From Actinomycetes bacterium (GTDB taxonomy: Bacteria; Actinomycetota; Actinomycetes; Actinomycetales; Microbacteriaceae), in assembly GCA_023428065.1 (NCBI GenBank), contig JAEYZI010000017.1:1-24183 (forward strand): a stretch of DNA of 24,183 nucleotides. The letters run 5' to 3'. The notes beneath the pieces are model-generated. The model ran no database searches. It worked only from the letters and a program-made list of their open reading frames with translations, and was not told the DNA's origin. This document shows, in pieces, positions 14,774 through 21,665 of this stretch (the stretch's first letter is position 1; each line of letters starts with the position of its first letter). Both the position numbers and the translations under genes were made by a program.

Positions 14774-15967
14774 CTACGCGTGACCCGGGGTGAATGACGC
14801 GGGGTCGTTCAGCACTTCGGAGAAGGCGAGCTCGGCCGCGCCGATGAGCAGGCGGTCGCGTCCGAGCGCGGCGGGACGGATGCGCACGCCCTCCCACGCG
14901 ACGGGCAGGGTGCGCGCCGAGACGGCCGCCTCGAGGGCGGGCGCATCCCACGCGAGGAGCGTCGCGAGGAAGCCGCCGAGCACGACGAGCTCGGGGCCGA
15001 GCACGTTGATCGCGTTGCCGAGGGCGCCGCCCAGCACGATCTGCTGGCGCGCGAGCTCCGCCTGCAGGCGGCGGTCTGTCGACGAGAGCACGGCGGTCTC
15101 GAACTCGGGCTCGTCGAGGTTGCGCCGGCCGAGGATCTCGAGGAGCCGGGCGCGGCTGACCTCCTCCTCGAGCGTGCCGCCGACGGTGACGCGGTGCGCG
15201 GGGTCGTCGAGACGCGGGCGGTTGTGGCCGAACTCGCCGGCGTAGCCGTAGGCGCCCCGATAGGGCTGCCCGTTCACGATGACGCCGCCGCCGATGCCGC
15301 TCGCGCCGCCGTTGAGGTACACGAGCTGGTCGACGCCGCGGCCGACGCCGAACAGGCGCTCCGCGAGCGCTCCGAGGGTCGCGTCGTTGTCGGCAACGGT
15401 GGGCAGCCCCACGACCGACTCGACGAGCCGCGCGAAGGCGCTCTCGCGCCATCCGAGGTGCGGCGCCCAGCGCACGACGCCGTCGCTCGCGCGCACGAGG
15501 CCCGGCACGGCGATCCCGACGGCGACGAGGCGCCGCCCGCCCGCGGGGCCGGCGCGCAGCTCGTCGACGACCTCGCCGATGATCCGGGCGGCCTCCTCGG
15601 GGGTGGCGATGTGGTCGAGCTCGCGACGCACGCGGTGGTCGAGCCGGCCGCCGAGGCCGACGAGGGCGACGGTCACGGCGTCGATCTCGGGGTTGACGGC
15701 GATGATCGCGGGGCCCGGATGCGGCAGCACGCGCCGCGACGGACGGCCCACCCGGTTGGTGGCACCGGGGTCGCCTTCGACGACGAGGCCGAGCTCGACG
15801 AGCTCTCCGACGAGCGCGCCGATGGTGGAGCGGTTGAGCCCCGTGAGGGCCGTCAGGTCGGCGCGGGACGGCTCTCCACCGCGGTGGACGAGCTCCAGGA
15901 CGGTCGAAAGGTTTCGACGTCGGACGGAGTCGACGGTGTCCCCGAGTGCAGCCACGTCGCACACCAT
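14774..15967 (-). CDS. ROK-family transcriptional regulator (XylR/NagC type)
   Basis: The 397-residue protein has an N-terminal winged helix (VRRRNLSTVLELVHRGG, then SRADLTALTGLNRSTIGALVGEL, about 15-56) and a ROK sugar-kinase fold (GIAVPGLV near 151, NDATLGALAE near 194-203, GGASGIGGGVIVNGQ near 220-234, YAGEFGHNR at 242-250). The cysteines of the usual CxCGxxGC zinc site are absent; DDPAHRVTVGGTLEEE stands in their place. Such proteins repress sugar genes and are released by a sugar ligand. Lying divergent from the transport operon and heading the GH1-GH51 genes, it probably controls both; xylose or a xylo-oligosaccharide is the likely inducer (inference). A GTG at 15955, seven bases after TATGGT, is an alternative start. 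Confidence 0.93.
   Translation of the reverse strand: MVCDVAALGDTVDSVRRRNLSTVLELVHRGGEPSRADLTALTGLNRSTIGALVGELVELGLVVEGDPGATNRVGRPSRRVLPHPGPAIIAVNPEIDAVTVALVGLGGRLDHRVRRELDHIATPEEAARIIGEVVDELRAGPAGGRRLVAVGIAVPGLVRASDGVVRWAPHLGWRESAFARLVESVVGLPTVADNDATLGALAERLFGVGRGVDQLVYLNGGASGIGGGVIVNGQPYRGAYGYAGEFGHNRPRLDDPAHRVTVGGTLEEEVSRARLLEILGRRNLDEPEFETAVLSSTDRRLQAELARQQIVLGGALGNAINVLGPELVVLGGFLATLLAWDAPALEAAVSARTLPVAWEGVRIRPAALGRDRLLIGAAELAFSEVLNDPASFTPGHA
15903..15918. promoter_or_regulatory. Palindrome GTCGAAA-GG-TTTCGAC inside the ROK gene
   Basis: Two perfect 7-bp arms separated by GG lie 49-64 bases inside the ROK coding region, over codons for RRRNLST. The arms share CGAAA/TTTCG with the palindromes at 16099-16124, so this may be an auxiliary operator for roadblock or looping. 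It could also be chance from coding constraint. Confidence 0.4.
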
Positions 15968-15968
15968 A
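15963..15968 (-). promoter_or_regulatory. Candidate -10 element TATGGT for the ROK gene
   Basis: TATGGT overlaps the first annotated ATG and is seven bases before the in-frame GTG at 15955. If used, the message would be leaderless and the two GC-rich hairpins would lie upstream of the promoter. Confidence 0.35.
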
Positions 15969-15992
15969 GCGCGTGGCGGGGACCGTGCGACG

Positions 15993-16030
15993 CCCGCCCC
16001 GGCAGGGCGGGGAGCCCCCCGCTTGGGGGG
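15993..16030. repeat. Two tandem GC-rich hairpins in the divergent intergenic region
   Basis: Hairpin one pairs CCCGCCC (15993-15999) with GGGCGGG (16005-16011). Hairpin two pairs CCCCCC (16015-16020) with GGGGGG (16025-16030). They separate the ROK gene start from the plus-strand promoter and operator cluster and may insulate the divergent units. No U-tract is present. Confidence 0.55.
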
Positions 16031-16036
16031 ACAACC

Positions 16037-16053
16037 GTTATTTTGTTGTTATT
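16037..16053. promoter_or_regulatory. GTTATT direct repeat, candidate ROK operator
   Basis: GTTATT occurs at 16037-16042 and 16048-16053, 11 bp apart, about one helical turn. The AT-rich TTATT core resembles half-sites recognised by NagC/Mlc-type ROK proteins. The second copy overlaps the -35 box of the sugar transport promoter. Confidence 0.45.
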
Positions 16054-16081
16054 GACCGCAATTGCGGGCCGTGCGTATGAT
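16052..16081 (+). promoter_or_regulatory. Sigma70-type promoter of the sugar transport/xylan operon
   Basis: A -35 box TTGACC (16052-16057) and a -10 box TATGAT (16076-16081) are separated by 18 bases, close to consensus for the housekeeping sigma factor. Transcription would start near 16088, giving a leader of about 50 bases before the ATG at 16139. Confidence 0.75.
16056..16067. promoter_or_regulatory. Perfect palindrome CCGCAATTGCGG in the promoter spacer
   Basis: A 12-bp perfect palindrome overlaps the end of the -35 box and fills part of the spacer of the 16052-16081 promoter. A protein bound here would block RNA polymerase, so it is a strong operator candidate. The cognate regulator is not known. 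Confidence 0.55.
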
Positions 16082-16098
16082 CGCCGCATCCCAACCAC

Positions 16099-16124
16099 TT
16101 TCGACGTCGATGTCGAAACTTTCG
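16099..16124. promoter_or_regulatory. CGAAA/TTTCG palindromes, candidate xylan-gene operator
   Basis: TTTCGAC-N6-GTCGAAA (16099-16118) overlaps CGAAA-C-TTTCG (16114-16124), a perfect 11-bp palindrome. The latter resembles the CGAAA-N-TTTCG element I recall from promoters of Streptomyces xylanase and xylosidase genes. It lies in the leader, roughly +11 to +36, and a further TTCGAA is at 16132-16137, just before the ATG. Confidence 0.6.
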
Positions 16125-16138
16125 AGAGGTGTTCGAAG

Positions 16139-17452
16139 ATGAACAAAGCCCGGATCACTCGGGTGGGGGCGGTCGCCGCGGCGACGGCTCTCGCCATCGG
16201 CGGTCTGACCGCGTGTTCGACCGGCGGAGACGGCTCCGGCGGAGACGGCAAGGTCACCCTCACCTGGTGGCACAACGCGACCTCCGACCCGCTCAAGGGC
16301 CTGTGGGAGGACGTGGCCAAGGAGTTCGAGGCCGACCACCCGAACGTGACCGTCAAGGTCGAGGGCTACCAGAACGAGGAGCTCCAGCGCACCCTCATCC
16401 CCAACGCCCTCCGCTCCGGCAGCGGCGTGGACCTCTTCCAGGCATGGGGCGGCGGCGAGATCAAGGACCAGGTCGCCGCGGGGTACGTGCAGGACATCTC
16501 CGACTCGGCCAAGGCAACGATCGAGGCCATCGGCCCCGTCGTCTCCGGCTGGCAGGTGGACGGTCAGACCTATGGCCTGCCCTTCCAGTTCGGCATCGAG
16601 GGCTTCTGGTACAACAAGGACCTCTTCGCGCAGGCCGGCATCGAGAACCCGCCGACCACGCTCGACGAGCTCAACGAGGCCGTCACGAAGCTCAAGGCCG
16701 CGGGCATCACGCCCATCGCCGTCGGTGCGGGCGACAAGTGGCCGGCCGCGCACTACTGGTACAACTTCGCGCTCAAGTCGTGCTCGCCCGACGTGCTGAA
16801 GAAGGCCCAGTCGCAGCTCGACTTCTCGGACCCCTGCTTCGTCAAGGCGGGTGAGCTCCTCCAGGAGTTCATCGCCACCGAGCCGTTCAACGAGGGCTTC
16901 CTCGCGACCTCCGCCCAGCAGGGCGCAGGCTCGTCGGCGGGCATGCTCGCCACCGGCAAGGCGGCCATGGAGCTCATGGGCCACTGGAACCCGGGCGTCA
17001 TGGGCGGCATCCTGAAGGACGACACCGGCCAGGCCGACGCGACCCCGCCGAGCTTCCTCGGCTGGTTCAACTTCCCCGGCATCGACGGCACGGACGGCGA
17101 CCCGACCGCGGCCCTCGGTGGCGGTGACGGCTTCGCGTGCGCCGTGTGGGCGCCCAAGGAGTGCGTCGAGCTGCTCGAGTACATCGACTCGGAGAGCGTG
17201 CAGAAGCGCTTCGCCGAGAGCGGCGCCGGCATCCCGGTGCTCCCCGCCGCGCAGGCGGCCGTGGCCGACGAGAACCTCCAGCAGGTGCTCAAGGGCCTGC
17301 AGGCCGCGAGCTACGTGCAGCTGTGGCTCGACACCTCCTACGGCACGACCGTCGGCGGCGCGATGAACGACGGCATCGTGGCTCTCTTCGGAGGCCAGGG
17401 CAGCCCGCAGGACATCGTGAAGGCCATGCAGGACGCAGCGGCGACGCTGTAG
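16139..17452 (+). CDS. ABC sugar transporter substrate-binding lipoprotein
   Basis: The 437-residue protein has a lipoprotein signal: basic MNKAR, a hydrophobic stretch, and lipobox LTAC with the lipidated C26, followed by a Gly/Ser-rich linker. The mature part starts KVTLTWWHNATSDPLKGLWEDVAKEFEADHPNVTV, typical of family 1 sugar-binding proteins, with GLPFQFGIEGFWYNKDLFAQAGI in the hinge region and a Trp-rich ligand area. It is anchored outside the membrane and hands oligosaccharides to the two permeases that follow. GAGAGG lies nine bases before the ATG. Neighbouring GH10, GH3, GH51 and GH1 genes suggest xylo- or arabinoxylo-oligosaccharides as ligand, which is inference. Confidence 0.95.
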   Translation: MNKARITRVGAVAAATALAIGGLTACSTGGDGSGGDGKVTLTWWHNATSDPLKGLWEDVAKEFEADHPNVTVKVEGYQNEELQRTLIPNALRSGSGVDLFQAWGGGEIKDQVAAGYVQDISDSAKATIEAIGPVVSGWQVDGQTYGLPFQFGIEGFWYNKDLFAQAGIENPPTTLDELNEAVTKLKAAGITPIAVGAGDKWPAAHYWYNFALKSCSPDVLKKAQSQLDFSDPCFVKAGELLQEFIATEPFNEGFLATSAQQGAGSSAGMLATGKAAMELMGHWNPGVMGGILKDDTGQADATPPSFLGWFNFPGIDGTDGDPTAALGGGDGFACAVWAPKECVELLEYIDSESVQKRFAESGAGIPVLPAAQAAVADENLQQVLKGLQAASYVQLWLDTSYGTTVGGAMNDGIVALFGGQGSPQDIVKAMQDAAATL

Positions 17453-17474
17453 AACCCGCTCTGCAAGGGAACTG

Positions 17475-18446
17475 ATGTCCACCAGCACCATCACGGCCGG
17501 GTCCGCGGTAACCACCGCGGGCCCGGCCCGTCCCCGCCCGCGCAAGAGGCGGTTCGACATCCGATCGTTCGCGCTCGTCTGGGGCTTCGCGGCCCCCGCG
17601 CTCATCGTGTACGTGACGTTCGTCATCGTGCCCGTCGCGCTCGCGGCCGTGTACAGCTTCTTCAACTGGAACGGTCTCGGACCGCTCGAGCGCTTCATCG
17701 GGATCGACAACTACGTGCGGGCGCTCAGCGACCCGACCTTCCTCAAGGCGATCGGCAACAACCTCGGGATCGTCCTGCTCTCCCTGCTCATCCAGGGGCC
17801 CGTCGCGATCGGCGTCGCCCTGCTCCTCAACCGCCCGCTGCGGGGGCGCACCCTCATCCGCACCCTCATCTTCGTGCCGTACGTCCTCAGCGAGGTCGTC
17901 GCGGCGCTCGCGTTCAAGCTCATCCTGCAGCCGAGCGGCCCGTTCGACGCGCTGCTGCAGTCCGTGGGGCTGGGGGGCCTCAAGCAGCTCTGGCTCGCCG
18001 ATCAGAACGTCGTGTTCTGGACCCTCTTCTTCGTGCTCAGCTGGAAGTACCTGGGCTTCGCGATCCTGCTCATGCTCGCCGGCCTCCAGGGCGTCCCCGA
18101 CGAGCTCTTCGAGGCTGCGGCGATCGACGGGGCCAGCTGGTGGAAGATCCAGCGATACATCACGATCCCGCTGCTCGGGCCGACGATCCGCATCTGGGCG
18201 TTCCTGTCGATGATCGGCTCGCTCCAGCTCTTCGACATGGTGTGGGTGCTCACCGGCGGCGGTCCCGTCAACGCGACCGTCACGATGGCGACCTACATGA
18301 TGCAGTACGGCTTCCAGCGCGGTCAGCTCGGCTTCGGCTCCGCGGTCGCCGTCATCCTGTTCCTGATCTCTCTCGTCTTCGCGCTGCTCTATCAGCGACA
18401 CGTGCTGCGGCGCGACTTCGAAGGCTCCGTCGGCCGGGGGGCATGA
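17475..18446 (+). CDS. ABC sugar transporter permease, MalF-like
   Basis: The 323-residue inner-membrane protein has a basic N-terminal tail and about six helices. The EAA loop EAAAIDGASWWKIQRYITIP (213-232), which contacts the ATPase, identifies a binding-protein-dependent sugar permease of the CUT1 class, and FMN-type FNWNGLG with FIGIDNYVRAL precedes the core as in MalF/UgpA homologues. AAGGG lies about seven bases before the ATG. It pairs with the permease that follows after one base. No ATPase gene is present in this operon. Confidence 0.95.
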   Translation: MSTSTITAGSAVTTAGPARPRPRKRRFDIRSFALVWGFAAPALIVYVTFVIVPVALAAVYSFFNWNGLGPLERFIGIDNYVRALSDPTFLKAIGNNLGIVLLSLLIQGPVAIGVALLLNRPLRGRTLIRTLIFVPYVLSEVVAALAFKLILQPSGPFDALLQSVGLGGLKQLWLADQNVVFWTLFFVLSWKYLGFAILLMLAGLQGVPDELFEAAAIDGASWWKIQRYITIPLLGPTIRIWAFLSMIGSLQLFDMVWVLTGGGPVNATVTMATYMMQYGFQRGQLGFGSAVAVILFLISLVFALLYQRHVLRRDFEGSVGRGA

Positions 18447-18447
18447 C

Positions 18448-19311
18448 ATGACGACCACGACCGTTCCCACCGTCGGCCAGCACGCCGGACGCAAGATCGA
18501 CTGGGGTGCACCCGTCGTCTACTTCGTCGCGCTCGCGTGCATCGCCGTGACGATCTCGCCCGTCATCTACCTCCTCATCGGCGGCTTCCGCACGACGGGG
18601 CAGATCAACGCGGATGCGGCCGCCTGGCCCGACCCGTGGGTCATCACGAACTACGTCACGGTGCTCACCTCGGAGAACTTCTGGGTGCAGCTCGTCAACT
18701 CGACCATCGCGGCCGTCTTCACGACGGCGGGCGTCATCCTGCTCGGGGTGCTCGCGGCGTTCGTCATCGCGCGCTACGAGTTCAAGGGACGCGACGCCCT
18801 GTTCACGCTCTTCACGGCGGGGCTGCTCTTCCCGCTCACGGTCGCCGTGGTGCCGCTGTTCACGATGATCAAGGGACTCGGGCTGCTCGGCAATCTGTGG
18901 GGCATCATCATCCCGCAGGTCGCGTTCGCCCTCCCGACGACGATCATCATCCTCGTGCCGTTCCTGCGCGCGATCCCGGCGGAGCTCGAGGATGCCGCGA
19001 CGATCGACGGCGCGGGCCGACTCGGGTTCTTCTGGCGCATCGTGCTCCCGCTCGCGGGGCCCGGCCTCGTGACCGTCGGCGTGCTCGCGTTCGTCGCGAG
19101 CTGGAACGCGTACCTCCTGCCGCTGCTCATCCTCGGCGACCCGACGCACTCCACCCTGCCGCTCGGCACGCAGGCGTTCGCGACGCAGTTCTCGACCGAC
19201 ACCGCGAAGGTCATGGCCTTCACGACCATCTCGATGATCCCCGCGCTCGTGTTCTTCACGCTCGCCCAGGGACGCATCGTGAGCGGCCTCACGGGAGCGG
19301 TGAAGGGCTAG
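18448..19311 (+). CDS. ABC sugar transporter permease, MalG-like
   Basis: The 287-residue permease has six hydrophobic helices and the EAA loop EDAATIDGAGRLGFFWRIVL (181-200), followed by PLAGPGLVTVGVLAFVASWNAYLLPLLIL, typical of MalG-type CUT1 permeases. It forms the channel with the MalF-like partner. Its ATG begins one base after the TGA of that gene, so translation is probably coupled. The stop TAG (19309-19311) is followed after two bases by the GH3 gene, tying import to cleavage in one transcript. Confidence 0.95.
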   Translation: MTTTTVPTVGQHAGRKIDWGAPVVYFVALACIAVTISPVIYLLIGGFRTTGQINADAAAWPDPWVITNYVTVLTSENFWVQLVNSTIAAVFTTAGVILLGVLAAFVIARYEFKGRDALFTLFTAGLLFPLTVAVVPLFTMIKGLGLLGNLWGIIIPQVAFALPTTIIILVPFLRAIPAELEDAATIDGAGRLGFFWRIVLPLAGPGLVTVGVLAFVASWNAYLLPLLILGDPTHSTLPLGTQAFATQFSTDTAKVMAFTTISMIPALVFFTLAQGRIVSGLTGAVKG

Positions 19312-19313
19312 TC

Positions 19314-21665
19314 ATGGCACTCGATGTCGGTGTCGTCCCGGTCTGGCGCGACACCTCGAAGCCGACCGCTGTGCGCGTCGAGGCGCTCATCGCCGAGATG
19401 ACGCTCGAGGAGAAGCTGGCCCAGCTCTACGGGATCTGGGTCGGGGCGGATGCCTCGGGCGGGGAGGTCGCGCCGCACCAGAACGAGATGATCGACGACG
19501 TCGACATCGAGCAGCTCCTGCCGACGGGGCTCGGTCAGCTCACACGTCCCTTCGGCACCGCGCCCGTCGACCCGGCCCTGGGTGCGCTCTCGCTTCAGCG
19601 CACCCAGGAGCGGATCGCGGCGTCGAACCGCTTCGGCATCCCCGCCGTGGCCCACGAGGAGTGCCTCGCGGGCTTCGCGACGTGGGGCGCGACCGCCTAC
19701 CCGGTGCCGCTCTCGTGGGGCGCGAGCTTCGACCCCGACCTCGTGCGCGAGATGGCTGGCCGCATCGGCGCCGACATGCGCTCGGTCGGCGTGCACCAGG
19801 GCCTCGCCCCCGTGCTCGACGTCGTGCGCGATGCCCGATGGGGGCGCGTCGAGGAGACGATCGGCGAGGACCCGTATCTCGTCGGCACGATCGCGACCGC
19901 CTACGTGCAGGGACTCGAGCGGGCGGGCGTCGTCGCGACGCTCAAGCACTTCGTGGGCTACTCGGCGTCGAAGGCCGGCCGCAATCTCGCCCCCGTGTCG
20001 GTGGGTCCGCGCGAGCTCGCCGACGTGCTGCTGCCGCCGTTCGAGATGGCGGTGCGCGAGAGCGGCATCCGCTCGGTCATGAACGCCTACACCGACATCG
20101 ACGGCGTTCCGACGGCGGCCGACCACGGCCTGCTCACCGAGCTCCTGCGCGAGCGCTGGGGCTTCACGGGCACGGTCGTGGCCGACTACTACTCCGTCGG
20201 CTTCCTCGCGGCGCTGCACGGCGTCGTCGCGGACGACGACTGGGGCGCGGCCGCCGCGATGGCCCTCGAAGCGGGCATCGACGTCGAGCTGCCGACGGTG
20301 CGCGGCTACGGCGCGCCGCTCGCGGAGGAGGTGCGCGCGGGCCGCCTCGACGAGGCGGTCGTCGACACCGCCCTGCGACGCGTGCTCGCGCAGAAGGTCG
20401 AGCTCGGACTGCTCGACGACGACTGGAGCCCCGTGCCAAGCGCGCTCGAGGGCGCGGGCGACGGCCCCGAGGTGCGCGGCCGAGTCGACCTCGACACCGA
20501 CGAGAACCGCGACGTCGCGCGGCGCCTCGCCGAGCGGGCCATCGTGCTGCTCAAGAACGACGGCGTGCTGCCGCTCGCCGCGCCCGCCCGGATCGCCGTG
20601 GTCGGGCCGACCGCGGACGACCCGTACGCCGTGCTCGGCTGCTACTCCTTCCCTGCCCACGTCGGCGTGCAGCATCCCGAGACGCCGCTCGGCATCCCCC
20701 TCCCGACCCTCCTCGAGTCGCTCCGCGCGGAGTTCCCCGACAGCGACCTCGTGTACGTGCGGGGCACGAGCGTCGACGGCGGCGAGACGGGCGAGATCCC
20801 CGCGGCCGTCGCCGCCGCATCCGACGCGGATGTCGTGATCGTCGCGCTCGGCGACCGCGCCGGCCTCTTCGGCCGCGGCACGAGCGGCGAGGGCTGCGAC
20901 GTCGAGTCGCTCGATCTGCCGGGTGCGCAGCAGGAGCTGCTCGACGCCGTGCTCGCCGCGGGCACGCCGACGGTCGTGACGCTGCTCGCGGGACGCCCGT
21001 ACGCGCTCGGCGACGCCCCGGAGCGCGCGGGCGCCATCGTCGAGGCGTTCTTCCTCGGCGAGGAGGGCACCCCGGCCCTCGCGGGAGCGCTGAGCGGGCG
21101 GGTGAACCCGGGCGGTCGCCTCCCAGTGAGCGTGCCGGCGACGCCCGGCGCGCAGCCGTCGAGCTACCTCGCGGCGCCCCTCGCGCGTCGCAGCAGCGTC
21201 TCGAGCATCGACCCCACGCCCGCGTACTGGTTCGGCCACGGCCTCTCATACTCGACGTTCGCGTGGACCGACCTCGGCGTGTCCGGCAAGCTCTTCTCGC
21301 AGACGGTCGACGTGCGTCTCGAGGTCGCGAACACGAGCGATCGCGACGGCTCCGATGTCGTGCAGCTCTACCTGCACGACCCGGTCGCGAGCGTCGTGCG
21401 TCCCGTGCAGCGCCTCATCTCCTACGCGCGCGTCGACCTGCCGGCGGGAGGGTCGGCGACGGTCACCTTCCGGGTGCCCGCCGAGCTCGCATCCTTCACG
21501 GGTCGCGACGGTCGCCGCATCGTCGAGCCGGGCACCCTCGTGCTGGGCGTCGCGCGCTCGGCGGGCGACATCGTGTTCGAGCACACGATCGAGCTCACGG
21601 GCGAGACGCGCGAGGTGGACCACACGCGTCCGCTCCACGCCGACGTCACGGTGGAGGTCCACTAG
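19314..21665 (+). CDS. GH3 beta-glycosidase, probable xylan 1,4-beta-xylosidase
   Basis: The 783-residue protein is a complete GH3 enzyme. The N-terminal barrel has VGVHQGLAPVLDVVRDARWGRVEETIGEDPYLV (158-190), KHFVGYS (211-217) and the nucleophile D291 in VVADYYSVGF. The second domain starts near RAIVLLKNDGVLPL, and a fibronectin-III-like domain covers about the last 130 residues. The ADYY variant around the nucleophile, instead of SDW, is what I associate with actinobacterial GH3 beta-xylosidases; beta-glucosidase activity cannot be excluded. There is no signal peptide, so it acts on imported oligosaccharides in the cytoplasm. It abuts GH10 with no intergenic base. Confidence 0.92.
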   Translation: MALDVGVVPVWRDTSKPTAVRVEALIAEMTLEEKLAQLYGIWVGADASGGEVAPHQNEMIDDVDIEQLLPTGLGQLTRPFGTAPVDPALGALSLQRTQERIAASNRFGIPAVAHEECLAGFATWGATAYPVPLSWGASFDPDLVREMAGRIGADMRSVGVHQGLAPVLDVVRDARWGRVEETIGEDPYLVGTIATAYVQGLERAGVVATLKHFVGYSASKAGRNLAPVSVGPRELADVLLPPFEMAVRESGIRSVMNAYTDIDGVPTAADHGLLTELLRERWGFTGTVVADYYSVGFLAALHGVVADDDWGAAAAMALEAGIDVELPTVRGYGAPLAEEVRAGRLDEAVVDTALRRVLAQKVELGLLDDDWSPVPSALEGAGDGPEVRGRVDLDTDENRDVARRLAERAIVLLKNDGVLPLAAPARIAVVGPTADDPYAVLGCYSFPAHVGVQHPETPLGIPLPTLLESLRAEFPDSDLVYVRGTSVDGGETGEIPAAVAAASDADVVIVALGDRAGLFGRGTSGEGCDVESLDLPGAQQELLDAVLAAGTPTVVTLLAGRPYALGDAPERAGAIVEAFFLGEEGTPALAGALSGRVNPGGRLPVSVPATPGAQPSSYLAAPLARRSSVSSIDPTPAYWFGHGLSYSTFAWTDLGVSGKLFSQTVDVRLEVANTSDRDGSDVVQLYLHDPVASVVRPVQRLISYARVDLPAGGSATVTFRVPAELASFTGRDGRRIVEPGTLVLGVARSAGDIVFEHTIELTGETREVDHTRPLHADVTVEVH

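Noticed and set aside
15993..16030. G-quadruplex in the divergent control region
   Set aside because: The G runs pair perfectly with neighbouring C runs as hairpins, and four suitably spaced G runs on one strand are not present.
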